DNA of 64,000 nucleotides, taken from positions 62,001 through 126,000 of the forward strand of contig JAENRP010000065.1 of assembly GCA_024741835.1 (NCBI GenBank), given 5' to 3'. Of this stretch, positions 1-11,536 are shown in pieces; within the stretch, counting starts at the first letter, position 1, and each line of letters begins with the position of its first letter. The translations under genes were made by a program, and so were the position numbers. This DNA is from Diplocarpon mali (taxonomy: Eukaryota; Ascomycota; Leotiomycetes; Helotiales; Drepanopezizaceae). Under the pieces are notes generated by a model. It searched no databases. It saw only the letters and a list, made by a program, of their open reading frames with translations, and had not been told where the DNA came from.

Positions 1-528
1 GTTTATTATAGGCAGATTTTCTAATAAACCTATTAGATATCAGCTAATAAAAGAGCATTTCGATATACTGAAAATTAAAAATAACTTAATAAAGTAAGAA
101 TGCAAACTACTTTATAAAACCTTAATAAATCAAAAGGACGCCTTAGCTTTTGACTAAATGGAACTTAATCAAATTCGAAAAGAGGTTATGCCTTATATTA
201 AGATTAAGATAATACCTTATAAAGCCTAGTAAGAGAAAACATTCAAAGTTCCTAAAGCTTTTTAAGAAAAGGTAATCGAAATATTAAAGGATAAGCTAAA
301 GCAAGGCATTCTCGAATTCTATAATAGCCCTTATAAGAATAAATGGTTCTTAATTGCTAAGAAAGAGAAGGAAACTTATAAACTAATAATAATAGTAGTA
401 GAGATAAACTGAGTAATTATTAAGGATGCCAATATTCCTCCGAATATAGATAAGTTCTTAAATGAATTCGCAGGATTAACCTATAGCTCTCTTATTAACT
501 TCTTCTTTAAATACAACTAATTCATTCT

Positions 529-768
529 TGTAGCAAGGAGGTTCTCTGATAGTGAACTTGATAGTAAACTAGAAGAGGGCACGAAGAAGTATGAGGTGCA
601 AACGACGATGTTGGGTGTCTTGTGTCTTGATTCATGAGAGCTCTCTAACTACGAGCTATTTAACAAGGGCTGCCACTAAGTCATGTGGCAAGTCATATGA
701 CATATCATGTGTATGATGTGTCATGTGACAGATCATGTGACAAACATGTGACGGGCATACTTGCAACA
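529..768 (+). mobile_element. Solo LTR (240 bp) with 5-bp target duplication
   Basis: The insert begins TGTAGCAAG and ends CTTGCAACA, a TG...CA LTR with a short inverted terminal repeat, and is flanked by ATTCT at 524-528 and again at 769-773. The homologous stretch of copy B (near 12,945-12,960) has no insert, so this is a clean empty-site comparison. There is no internal region, so it is a solo LTR left by LTR-LTR recombination. It is richer in G+C and CpG than its surroundings, suggesting a younger or less mutated insertion. Its right half (680-755) carries a cluster of CATGTG/TCATGTGAC motifs. Strand is arbitrary. Confidence 0.9.
680..755. promoter_or_regulatory. Cluster of CATGTG (E-box-like) motifs in solo LTR
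   Basis: Several spaced copies of TCATGTG / CATGTGAC lie within about 75 bp of the LTR. CANNTG-type hexamers are the class bound by bHLH regulators, so this could be the LTR's transcriptional control region. That role is inferred only from motif density. Confidence 0.35.
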
Positions 769-1097
769 ATTCTTAATATTAAATTAAGAGATATAATAGT
801 AATTTAAACCCCTCTTAAGCTACTTCAGATAATAAGATTACCTTAAGGAACTATAAATTCAATCGCTCAATTTATTTAAGTAATTTATAAGATACTAGTA
901 GATTGTATACCTAATATTACGCTCCCTTATATAGATAATATAGGAGTAAAAGGATTAAGATTATTCTATAACTATAAAGAAGTTCTCCTTAGTATATAAC
1001 AATTTATAATAGAACACATTTAGAACCTAAACTAAGTACTTATACAATTCAAAAGGGTAAGAGCAATAGTTAGTCTAAAGTTATAATACTATCTTCT

Positions 1098-1269
1098 TAT
1101 TGTGCTGTATTTAAAGGTGGATTCTCAGTAGTAGCAGAAGCTTATAAAATTCTACTCTAACTGTATACCTGAGCTCCCTTTATAGAAGTGCTCCGTGGCC
1201 ACTTTAGGGGTATATTACATAAGCCAGTCCTTAGAGGCCTTAGCGCTTGAGGCTCCTTATAGCGTAATA
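1098..1269 (-). repeat. Copia-1 3' LTR
   Basis: 172-bp LTR, the left copy of the pair. It differs from the right copy mainly by C/T and G/A differences. The polypurine tract abuts it at 1,270-1,280. Confidence 0.9.
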
Positions 1270-2575
1270 TACCCCCTAGGTAAGAAGCAGCTCTTAGCTA
1301 GGCTTAGCTATAACTAGTGCTAGATCTAGTATATAAGACTCCTTTATTATACTCCTTAGCTTTTAGAATAATGAAAATTGCTTAATAAAGCTGTAATAAA
1401 TAAAAGAGGAAGCGCGTTCTAAGTGCTTCCTCTATAGAATAGAAGCTAAATTAGGTGATAAAGGAAAGTTAATAAAGGCAGCGCGCCTATAAAAGTACGC
1501 GTTTTTCCCTATAAAGCTTTCCTTCCTTATACTTCTTTAAATAATTACTTTAAAATGGAGAATAGTAATAATAACTCTAAGGAGCGCCCTATTAGGGCTA
1601 CTACTATACGCTTCCTAATTATGCTCCCTTACTCCTGCTAATAGCCTTATAGCAAAGTCGTTATACTTGAATATAGCTTAGAGCTTCTTAATATAGCAGA
1701 TAGTAAGATAATAACGCGCTTAAGATATTCGATATAGTAATACCCTTAAAAGGGAGCGCGCCCCCTCCCCTCCCTGCCACCCCTTAGGCCGTAGTTCCTA
1801 GAACACCGGCAGTTCCTTCTATAGCTCCCTCCTCTTGCTGCAAGCTAGAGTAAGGGCTAATAAGGAATATACTATATAAGGGGTACGTTTAAAGCTTCCT
1901 AGCTGGGAAGTCGACTGGCGTATACTTTAATAGTATAGTAGGAGTACGCTGCTTTTATTATATAAAGGGAGGTTACGCATATTAAGAGCTTCCTATTAGC
2001 GCTTTAAAGGCGTAGGAAGATTATATATTCTTATTAAAGGAGAATAATAGTAATGCTATAGTATATTCTCAAGCTTCCTCTAAGTGGTTTGCCTTTAATA
2101 AGTAGTTTAGGGCCTTGCTATTATTAAGAGGAAGGTAAGAGAAGAGCTTTAGAAGGCGCGCTAGAAAGAGATAGAGGAAGTAGTATCGTCAGAGGGTATA
2201 TTAATTATAAGCTTTCTTATACTATAGCTAATAGCTTCTTAGAACTAGTAGTTTAAAAGCTCCTGCCGCCGATTATAGCACCTTTTAGCCTTGCCGCCTG
2301 CCTCGCAGAGGCTTTTGAGGCTCTTGCGGCTGCTCCTATTATTGCTCCTGGCATTGCTCCCTAGGCGGCTCCTAGGGCTATGCTATCAAAAGAATCAGTT
2401 GCTTCTTAATAGGGACGCGCCTTTATATTATTTGCAAAGCTATTAAAGGTTCTGATTATCTAAGGGAGTTGGTTTTAGGCCTCTTTATATATTAGTATAA
2501 GGAAAAATTGAACTCTATCTTGCGCTTCCTTCCTACTTGCTATTATAAAGGAGATGTGAAAGGATTATAAAGCAT
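1270..2575 (-). other. Copia-1 long region between pol stop and 3' LTR
   Basis: About 1.3 kb separates the end of pol from the 3' LTR, much more than usual in copia elements. It is locally G+C-rich. At 1,270-1,280 it ends in TACCCCCTAGG, the complement of the polypurine tract CCTAGGGGGTA. On the sense strand one frame can be read through if TAA/TAG are taken as Gln, but in RIPped DNA this is weak evidence. I recognise no protein domain. The same region recurs in Copia-2 (50,904-52,210). Confidence 0.6.
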
Positions 2576-5500
2576 TTAAAATGCTAGCTTTTCGACTAGA
2601 CCTCTTGCGTCTTAGAGGTTTAAAAGCTTAATAAAGCTTTTAAACTTTTATTAAGGAAGGTTTTTAATAAGGCTATCTATGTGCATATCTTTAGTAGGGA
2701 GATAGGCCACTTGAAAGCTCCCCTTTTAGTGCTCCTATTATAGCTATATATTATATATATTAATATATTAAAGCTTTATAGAAATCCTTTAAGAGTCTCT
2801 TATAATAAGCTGTATTATTTATTAATTATTATAAAATATGGACTATAGAGCTTCTACCTTAAGCTGTATTTCCTTAAAGAACCTTCTTAAAGCCATTATC
2901 TCCTTTGCTATATATGCTACTCCTAGGAGCTTAGCTTCTATAGTAAAAGTAGTAACTGTCAGTTGCTTTAAGGCCTTTTAAACAATTGCTCCTTTAAATA
3001 GGAATATAATAAAACCGTAGGAGGAGCGCTTTATCTTTGGATTATTTGTAAAGGAAGTATTTGATAATACTATTAGGTTATTTGATCTACTAAATCGACT
3101 ATAAGTGATTCTTAGGAAGCGTATATTAAAAAGGTAGCGAATTATCCAATTAATAGCTTTAAGGTATTTAGAGCTTAGGTTTATATAAAAATGAGATAGC
3201 TAGGCGATTGTAAAAGCTATATTTAGGTATAGTATAATAGCTATATATAAGGCAGAGCCTACTTTTTCCTAGAACTCCTTAATTCTTAAGTAAGGAGCTG
3301 TTTTATAGTTCTTTTTAAATTTGAAGTAGGAGAGCGGTATACTAAGGAAACGCCTTATATTAAGGCCGAACCTCTTCGCCATCTTCTCGATATAAGCGTT
3401 ATAGAGTAGAGTAATTATGCCCTGCTTCTTATCTTAAGAGACTCTCACTCCTAAGAACCACTTAACATCTCCTATAGCTATTAATTCGTATACTTCGCGC
3501 AGTCCTTTTATAGTCTTCTAAGCTTCTTTTATATAAGAGGAGTAGTATATTACTTATATATTATTAATATAGAAGGCTATAAATATAGTCCTATCCTTAT
3601 TAATGAATATATAAGGCTCCTTACTAAGAGAGGTAAGCTTTAGAGATTTTAAAGTACTAGTAAAATCCTTGTACTAGAGCGCTAAGGAGTCTTAAAGGCT
3701 ATATAAGGCGCGATCGAGCTCTACTACCTTATCTTTCTGCTTTTAACCATTGAGTAAAAAGCAAACAACTGGCGCGCTCTAAGGGTCTCTCTTAGCATTT
3801 ATAAAAGTATTGATAATATTAAACTATTAGAGCTCTATATCGAATTTAATAGCAATTGCTATTATAACCTTAAAAGATCTTGATGTAAGTATTATAGCGT
3901 AAGTAGAGAAAATAGAAGCTTCCTTTTAAAGATCTCCCTTTACTACTATTCTTAACCTAAAGCGGCTAATCTCCTTAGAGGAATTTAGCTTATAATTAAA
4001 GACCTACTTTAGTAGTATAGGCCTTATAGTAGCCTCGCTTCTATCGATCACTCTTTAGCAATTGCGCGCTTTTAGGTTCTTAATCTTAATTCTGGCTCTC
4101 TCTTTAAATTGCTTTTCGAAAGGGTGATTTGCAAGCTCCTTTTAATAAGTTGGCGCTTTAGGAAGCTTATCTTAAGGTAGAATTAGAAGGGTAGAGTTTC
4201 CTTTAGAGCTTCTAGATTAAGTCGCTACGGCTATAACGTAATATACCGCTTTATACTCTTCTCTATTAGTTCTTATAGGCTTTTGACTTAACTAGAAAGT
4301 TAATATAAAGCTATTTACCTACTTTAACTAATATGTTTTAAGTTCTTTAAAGGCTAATAGGAGATCCTTGATATATATTGTATAAATGGCATTCCTGCTC
4401 CCTCTTCTCCTTTTTAACCTGCGGAGCAATATAGGTACTATTTCCTGCTTTTTATTAGGCTTTTTGCGTTTTCGAAAGGCCCTTATATTAAGTACTTTAG
4501 GCTAAGCTTCTATTAGTTTCAAAGAGCTCCCTCTTTCAGTATTACCCTTAAGAGCTTCTATATCCTAGCGTAGCTTTCGATCGATCGGTGCTTCTAATAA
4601 GAGCTGGCGTACTTCTTTACTAGTTACCTATAGTAGAGCTTCTAATAAATAAGAGGCCTGCTCCTGCCCTTGCGATTGCTTAGTCCGTATAGCAATTAGA
4701 GGCCTAGTATTATACTCCTTAATAGAACTAGCATTTATAATATCACTTTTAATACTCCTTCTAACTATTGATAGTTATTTTAAAGCGTTTAACCCTTTGC
4801 TACTAGGCAGCTACTCTTAAGTAGCTAGAGTAGAAACGCTATAAGTAGCCTTATAAGGGACGACAGCCTTTAATAGATCTGAGCTTAAAGCTTCTATTAG
4901 TAAAAGATTAATAGGCTTACCCCCTATTAGGTTATCCGCAAGCTACTTATCCAAAGCTCCCTTTATATTTTCGATAATTAACTTAGCGTCTTAAGCTTCC
5001 TCCTCTTCCTCTTTAATCATTTATATAATCTCTTTAATAATTAGAAGCAGGTGGCCAGCTACCTTTTTATACTCCTTAAAGTAGAATTTAGACTTATTAA
5101 ACTCGACGTTTCGGAAGATTATAACCTTTTAAAGCTTAAGTACCTAGATCCTATATATATTAGTAGTATAGTAACTAATTAGGTATCTAATATACCCTTA
5201 TAGTATGATTTTAAAAGCTCTCTTATTCTTTAGAGCTTTCCTCTCCTTTACTAATAGGTATATATATGCTTTATACGCTTTTATACCCTTCTATTCTAGT
5301 CTTAAATTAGTAGTAAGCTTTATAGTAATCTGCGGATTATACCACTTAAAGTATTATTTAAACTAAAGCTAAAGCACCTCATTTGGACTCTTCTATCCTT
5401 TGCGCTTTAATAGGCCGATATTATAAAGGTATATTATAGCTAGTACGGCTTTAGGCTATAGGTGCTTTAAAAGGTTAGTAGAGATTAGTATAGTAAGTGC

Positions 5501-8060
5501 CTTTTTAATAATCTCTACTCCTACTCTCTTAAAAGCTCTATTTGATTTATAAGTATAGGATAAAGTGACTTCTACCTCTATGCCTTTAGCTTTATACTAC
5601 TCTCTATATTTCGATGCTCTCTATAAGGGGAATACTAAGGTATTATTATTGCTTCTTAGAATATATAAGGAGAGGCTGTAATAGCACTTTACCTATGCTT
5701 TAAAAGATTGAAGAGCTCTTAGAATTAGCATTAGGGACTTATAAAGTAAAGTATATTTAAATAACTTCTTATTAAATTCATTCTTAATTAGGAAAAGCCA
5801 GCTTTCTAAAGAGAGGCTTAATATATTATAATCAAATAGGTCTTAAGAGCATTTAAAGAACGGTCTTAGAGCCTTAAAATCTGACTCTCTCTTAAAAGGC
5901 TTTTGCTTAGCTTTTACTTAAATATAAGTTTTATAATTGATTTATAGCTTCCCTTTGATCTTTACCCCCTTTGCGTTTAGTATAAGCTTCTTAAGCGCCT
6001 TAGCTCTTAGATAGCCTGATTAAAGGTGCTAAATATCTGCCGAATCGTTCCTAGCTCTTAGGAATACGCTACTCCTTAAAGGTTTATATTAGCTTCGCAA
6101 ACGCTATTATAAAGTAGGTAAAGCTAAGCAAGTTGGTTAAGTATAGTATAGCGAGTTAAGAGTATTATAAAAGTTGATAGGCTTATATTTAAATACTATA
6201 ATATTTAACCTATGCTTTAGCTGCTTTACAATTATATTATTATCTACTATACCCCTTTAAAGCGTTGTATCTAAGCCTATATACTATACCCTAGTCTTCT
6301 TTAAAAGAGGCTTTAAGATAATATTAATATTAAACCTATCTATAAGCGCTATATTCTTAAGCTTTAAGTCTCTTCTATTAGTAAGAACCCCTTTTATTAG
6401 ATATATACCCCTTCCCTTTATTAGTAGACTCGAGCTTCCCGCCTTTATATAGTCCTAGGGATATGCGATTTTCAATAATCTAGGAATTAGAAGCTCCTCT
6501 CGATTAATAAGGTGCGTTGCAGCGCAGTTATTAAGTAGGGTTATATTTAAAAGAGCGTAAGGAGCTCTAAGGGTAGAGTATATTCCTAGGGTAAAGTCTT
6601 TAAAGAGAGTTAGATCTAAAAGGGCGGTTATAATCTTGGATTTGCCGCTCCCTAAAGCTTTAGTAGATATTCTTTCTTTAAATTGATCTATAAGAGTATA
6701 TTGAATATAGGAGAGCTTAGCTTAAAGCTCTCTTTATTTTAAGGAAGTAAGGTTTTCGCGCATTCTTTTAACCTTATTATAGCTAGGGAGGTTTTGAAGC
6801 ATACCTTCCTTAGCGTTAGTTAAGGCGTATTTCAGCCTATTACACTCTTTTAAGTTCTAGAAGTGATTTTTAACCTAAGGGCAAGGGCACTTTTTAACGC
6901 TCCTTTTAAGAGTCTTCTTCGCCTTGCCTTTACTTAATGCTCTTAGATTAGTATAATCGCCTACTCCTTTAAGCGAGGCGTATACTCTAAGGGTTGCCTT
7001 TAATAAGGAGCTTGCGAGGCTTTGCTCTATTAAGCTTAAGAACTAATTAATATAGTGGACTATATCTTTTCTATACTTTAGACTTAGCTTATTATCTTTA
7101 ATAAGCTTTGCCTAGATCTGCTAAGACTAAGTAGGAGCTTAGCGGTAAATTAATTATAGAAACTTTATAATTGCTAAAGAGCTTTAAACCTTTGGGATTC
7201 TATACATTTGTACTTCCTAATAGATCTTCTTAAAGCTAGCAAGCTAGGTCTTTGGGTCTACTTTACTACTCCTTATTTCAAAGAGCTTATTATTATAGTC
7301 TTTTCGAATTGACTCTATTATACTAACCTCAAAGGGGGCTAGTTCCTTGCGCAAGTGCTCTACGATCTATTGAATTGACAGTTTCCCTGCTTCCTTGCAG
7401 TCATATTATACTACTTAAAGTAGCGTAGGGTATACTATCTTAGTAATCTAATAGTATAACTGAGTATAGGAGCTCCTATTCCTTTTCCAAGCTTCTATTA
7501 AGAGATTATATTGCTTAACTGCTATTTTATACTCTAGCTCTACGTCTTTAGCTATTATCTTCGCAAGTAGTAATAGAGCTGGCATTTATTAATTAGTAGC
7601 TTCCCTCTATTAGTATAACTTATAGTAGCTTTGCAATATTCTCTAGTCCTATCCTTTTACAATTTTTTCAAGCTGCGGCAGTTCTATTTCTAGATCTAGC
7701 AGATATAGAGCTTTGTTCTTATAGAGCAGAGCTTGATTTCTTGTCTCTATAGCATATAGTTTAGGGTTATTAACCTGTCTTAGCTTCTCTATATGCTTTT
7801 AAAGCTATAGAAATTCGGCCTAAAACTCTAGCTTAGCATATTAAATACGCTATGACTTCCTATCCTAGAGTATAACTCTACTAGAGCTAAGCTCCTAAGC
7901 TTCTTTTTACTAGTATTCGCTTATATTGACTAGGATAGTAGGGAGTATGGTATTAGTTAGCTAAGAGCGTTAGAACGTCGAGTCAGGTCGTATAACGCGT
8001 ATAGGCAAGGGAGAATGGATAAAGAATAGTAGTGAAACCTCTTTAAAAAGTCTTTAAATA
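2576..8060 (-). pseudogene. Copia-1 gag-pol remnant
   Basis: By collinearity with Copia-2, gag spans roughly 8,010-6,780, ending in a zinc-knuckle-like CPCP...H...C segment near 6,850-6,900. The protease-like DNC...TH motif lies near 6,530, integrase about 6,280-5,180, RT about 4,180-3,150 and RNase H about 3,110-2,750, with a stop at 2,576-2,578. The RT catalytic motif reads FYINN (near 3,550) where FYVDD is expected, so both Asp residues are gone through G-to-A changes. In-frame TAA/TAG codons occur throughout at Gln/Trp sites. The gag start is not certain. It cannot encode a functional product as it stands. Confidence 0.85.
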
Positions 8061-8101
8061 TAGTAGATTTTTTAATCGTTTGCTCCTAAGAGTCGCGAAT
8101 A

Positions 8102-8112
8102 GTACTGATAAC
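8102..8112 (-). other. Copia-1 primer-binding site
   Basis: Directly inside the 5' LTR, the sense strand reads GTTATCAGTAC; in Copia-2 it is GTTATTAGCAC. Allowing for C-to-T changes, this matches the complement of the anticodon-loop half of a tRNA-Ile (recalled from yeast tRNA-Ile), suggesting half-tRNA priming as in Drosophila copia and Ty5. The tRNA identity is inference. Confidence 0.45.
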
Positions 8113-8284
8113 TATTATGCTGTATTTAAAGGTAGATTCTTAGTAGTAGCAGAAGCTTGTAAAATTCTACTCTAACTGTATATCTGAGCTCCCTTTATAG
8201 AAGTGCTCCGTGGCCACTTCAGGGGTACATTACATAAGCCAGTCCTCAGAGGCCTCAGCGCCTGAGGCTCCTCATGGCGCAACA
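8113..8284 (-). repeat. Copia-1 5' LTR
   Basis: 172-bp right LTR, less mutated than the left copy (for example it keeps CTCATGGCGCAACA at its outer end). It is flanked by CTTCT at 8,285-8,289. Confidence 0.9.
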
Positions 8285-8289
8285 CTTCT

Positions 8290-8990
8290 ATTAATAGAAA
8301 TTATTAGTTTTATTACTAATTCTAATAGCCGAAGTCCTTAGAGGGCTAAAGTACTTAAAATCGACAAATAGAAGAGGTATAATAATATAGCAGAAGCTCG
8401 CGCATTTATTAGCATTATAGTATACTATTGCATTTAGATCAAGGATTTCGCTAAAAAGGCAGCACCTATTTATACCTTATTTTGGAAAGGGACTGAGTTT
8501 TAATAGGAGGAACCCTAAGTAAAGGCTATAAAATAACTAAAGCAAGCGTTGCTTAAAGCGCTATATCTAATTAAAATAGACTATAGAGCCGACGCTAGGC
8601 TAATTATATTAATAGTTAACGCAAGCTTAATCAAATGGGGTACTATCCTTTAATAAGCTAATAGCTAATAGAAAAGACATTTAGCTCGCTTTAAAAGTGG
8701 TCTTTAAAATCCTGCGGAGATAAAGTATAATACTATTAAATAGGAATATAAAGGCACTTTAAATGTAATAAAAAAGATAAGAAGTGACCTCTATAGCACT
8801 TACTTCATCCTTAAAACTAATACTAAAGTGCTAGTAGAATAATTGAATAGAACTATAAGCGACTTATTAAAAGCCTTACTAATGAAATAGATTACTTAGA
8901 TAAAACTAATAGACTTTGAAGTCAAATATATTCTGAGAATGAAAAATACTACTACTAATAGCCTTTTAAAAAGAACTTATCCTTACTCCT
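8290..8990 (+). pseudogene. Ty3/gypsy RNase H domain, element copy A
   Basis: Continuation of the copy A pol frame after Copia-1. The conceptual translation holds RNase H landmarks: IVNASLIKWGTILQQ (for vDASxxGxGxvLxQ), the RFKSGLQNPAEIKYNTIKQE segment, KKIRSDLYSTYFILKTNTK (for RxxLxGxxFxLxTDxx), and ILRMKNTTTNSLLKR (for VPGxxNxxADxLSR). The Asp residues of the active site read as Asn. Copy B has the same domain at 13,276-13,975. A linker with a 23-bp palindrome follows at 9,082-9,104. Confidence 0.85.
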
Positions 8991-9081
8991 TTAATTTAAT
9001 TAAAGAAGATAAAACAGATATTAATAAATAGGTAAAGAACGAAGTTGGTTATCTATTAATATATTGCCTTAAAGGGACTTA

Positions 9082-9104
9082 ACTCGCGAGCCTAGTCTGC
9101 GAGT
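9082..9104. repeat. 23-bp palindromic motif, RNase H-integrase linker of copy A
   Basis: ACTCGCGAGCC / T / ... GCGAGT. The pol frame crosses it open as LASLVCES. It is one of the few copies read in a different phase from the T-x-x-P-x-L-x-V form. Confidence 0.75.
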
Positions 9105-9289
9105 CAAATAAGAGAATTTTATTACCTAATTACTTAAGTAACTCTAAAGAAATCGCGAAATTTTTAATTACGCTTAAATAATTAAAGATAGTTGCTCTTA
9201 AGGATTTTCAGAAATTCAAAGCTAAAGCTCTAATTTATCTAATATAAGGAAGACGATTATTTAAAAGGAGTAATAACTTATTTCTTATA

Positions 9290-10620
9290 CGATTCTGCTT
9301 AGATAATAAAAAACTAAGGGCTAAGGCTATTTAAGATATTTATAAGGAAACTGGCTACTAAGGAGCTAAGTCTACCTACTACTAACTCTTAAGGAAATTC
9401 TTTTAGAAAGGTTCTTTTAAAAACTGCAAAGCTTTTATAAAAAGTTGCGTCCTTTATTAGAAATGAAAACCTAATTATAAAGAGAATCCCCTATTCCTAA
9501 CCTAGCTATTAGGCCTTTTTTATAAAGTCAGTCTTAATATTATATAAGTATTAACAATTGAAAATGGGATTATATATTTTATTCTAATAAAGGAAGACCT
9601 ATTAGGATGGCTTAAAGGACGACCTTTAAGATATACTAACTTTGAATCTATTGCAAAGTTCCTTTAAGAAGACGTAATCTATTGCTATAGACTTTTTAAT
9701 AGACTAACTATTAATAGAGGCCTTAAAAATAAAGGAGTAGTTAAAGCTTTTTTATAAAAATATAGTATTAAATAGGTTTAAATCTTAATATATAACTCGA
9801 AAGCTAATAGAGTAGTAAAGTAAGGACATTGCGACATTCTTAATAGACTATCTAAAGTTACTTATAGAGGATTTAAGAATTAGATAAAACACTTTTATAA
9901 AATACTCTTTGCTTATTAAACGACAATCTATAAACCGATTAAAGTTATACTATTTCTCCTTATTTATAGTAGAGAGGCATAGCTCCTTTTTAAATCCTAA
10001 TAGCCTATTTAAAGATTGTTCAACTATAGTCAAATTCAGAACCGTTCCAATTTACTTATAATAAGATACTAATAACTTAAGCTTTAAGATATAAATATAA
10101 AGGAAATCATTTTATAAAAGAAACGATATTAGGAAAAAGCTAAGGAAGTATAGGCTGCTTCTAAAGTACTTAAAATATACCCTATTTAAAAAGATAATCT
10201 TATCTTAATCTATAATATTATAAGAAGTATTAATATATTAGCTAATACTAAACTTGACTATTAATAGCTTAATCTATTTAAAGTTAAGTTTAAGTAAGAA
10301 GAAAAGGGATACTATTCTCTTTAAGAACTTAATAAAGTCGATATTAAAAGAACCTTTGTAGCTAATCGACTAAAGCGATTTTATTAATGCAACTAAACCT
10401 TATTCTCCTTAAAGGACAAATTAGAAATTGATATAACCTCTGAATCTTTTATAAGAACTGATAGTAATATAAGCAATTTTAAACCCTTAGATAAAGACTA
10501 AGATTTTTCTAACTTAACTTATAAGCCAGTCCTATAAGTGAAGAATATTAAAATACCTAACTAATTGCAACTTTAAGTTATTATTTTTAAAATATCCGAA
10601 GAATGCAAATAGGAATACCG
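9290..10620 (+). pseudogene. Ty3/gypsy integrase, element copy A
   Basis: Integrase region of the host gypsy element. Landmarks read with TAA/TAG as Gln/Trp: YQGAKSTYYQLLRKFFQ and KSCVLYQKQK (N-terminal zinc-binding region, His/Cys partly lost); LLGWLKGRPLRYTNFESIAKF; NRLTINRGLKNKGVVKAF (catalytic-core segment around the second Asp, here Asn); IYNSKANRVVKQGH (for YHPQANGxVERGH, holding the catalytic Glu). The C-terminal tail continues to about 10,620 with KRTFVANRLKRFY. It has no chromodomain, unlike G1 and G2. A second copy at 35,128-36,680 is collinear. Function is lost. Confidence 0.87.
10517..10539. repeat. 23-bp palindromic motif in integrase tail, copy A
   Basis: Arms ACTTATAAGCC and TCCTATAAGT; read in frame as TYKPVLQV (one TAA as Gln). 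Copy B carries the same site at 36,343-36,365. Confidence 0.8.
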
Positions 10621-10933
10621 AACGATTTCCTAGCCTATTAATTATCCTACCTTCCTCTAATCCTTATTTTTACATTTTTGGCAAGGTCGCCTCCTTTATT
10701 ATTTAAGATATAGATCTTTTAGGATTATTTTAAATTCTTACCTATTCTGACTTATTTTATATTCTTAATATTAGCCTTTAATTATAGTATTCCTATTACT
10801 TTCCTTAAATAATAAATAAAAAGTCTAATTTCCTTAATATATATATAGTAAACCTATTGCAGCTTATTTGCCCTTTTAATTCTTATATCCTATTAAACTC
10901 TCTTATTTATACTCCCTATCTTTTATAAGTAAT
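10621..10933 (+). other. Spacer between pol and ORFX1, copy A
   Basis: About 310 bp of T-rich sequence with no recognisable domain. It is conserved in copy B (36,480-36,760), so pol and ORFX1 sit in one fixed arrangement. Confidence 0.6.
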
Positions 10934-11536
10934 ATACCTTTAAAGAATTTATAAATGGTTTTATCTATTACAATAGGGGATAAATAAATACTAGTTATAA
11001 ACTTCTCTTAAAATAGCAAAGCTATTATATTATTAGAAAGCTTTAAATCGACCTACGCAGCTTTAAGAGATACAAAGTAATAAAAACTCCTTTTAGCTTA
11101 CGCGAATACTATTAATAACCTTTTAACCTAAGTAGCCCTTGGAATTCTCTAATTTAATAACTTCCTAATTAAAGAATTAAAACTAAAGGGAATCTTTAAA
11201 GAGGAATTCTTAGCTAATGCAAATTAATATATAACCTTAGCTAACGCTTTTAAAACAGATTAAGATAAAAGGGAAAAATCTATTTAATAATTAGATAATT
11301 TAGCTACTAATAAAAGAGGACTCCTATTTCATTTATGCTTTTTAATAAATATTGATTTTAATAATAGAAGGCAAGTATTATTAAAAATTCTTAAGGAAAA
11401 TACTCCTACTACTAAAGCTATTTAGATTCTTAATTTCTTTATTATTTAAGAAGGAGTAGTAAGATTTTAAGGCAATCGAATTCGCAGTTATAGATTTATA
11501 AGCCTATCTAATATAGTACTTATAGCAATTGATAGA
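10934..11536 (+). pseudogene. ORFX1, copy A, 3'-truncated; uncharacterised large retroelement-linked protein
   Basis: Start chosen by alignment with copy B, where ATG is kept at 36,761 (here ATA). The frame, with TAA/TAG as Gln, gives the N-terminal roughly 200 residues of a protein also seen in copy B and, diverged, in ORFX2. A shared stretch near the 3' edge reads KFQGNRIR, and the end matches copy B to within a few bases of the TRIM. The TRIM array cuts it at 11,537. I recognise no domain. Its position downstream of a gypsy integrase suggests an extra ORF of the retroelement or a captured gene. Confidence 0.6.

Larger units (their letters stand above)
1..1097 (+). pseudogene. Ty3/gypsy reverse transcriptase, element copy A (5' part outside window, RIP-degraded)
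   Basis: This is the reverse transcriptase domain of a Ty3/gypsy polyprotein, read on + with TAA/TAG taken as mutated Gln/Trp. From about 180 the frame gives PYIKIKIIPYKA, then EFYNSPYKNKWFLIAKKEK (the usual spot for the 'SPxxSPxxLVxKKDG' block), and LINFFFKYNQF where SxxDLxSGYxQ is expected. The frame is cut by a 240-bp solo LTR at 529-768 and resumes at 774. The catalytic YVDD box reads YIDN near 930-945, so the second Asp is lost by a G-to-A change. Copia-1 then interrupts the gene at 1,098; the RNase H part follows at 8,290. A second copy at 12,466-14,278 is collinear and lacks both insertions, which confirms the joints. Only the 5' truncation by the window edge is uncertain. Confidence 0.88.
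1098..8284 (-). mobile_element. Copia-1: Ty1/copia LTR retrotransposon, complete but RIP-mutated
   Basis: A 7,187-bp element with 172-bp LTRs at both ends and CTTCT target duplication (1,093-1,097 and 8,285-8,289). In sense (minus) orientation the LTR begins TGTTGCGCCAT and ends AGCACAACA, allowing for C/G-to-T/A changes. It is the same family as Copia-2 (37,599-52,381), with which it is collinear almost base for base. Internal order is gag, protease, integrase, RT, RNase H, the Ty1/copia order. It interrupts the RT of gypsy copy A. Confidence 0.93.
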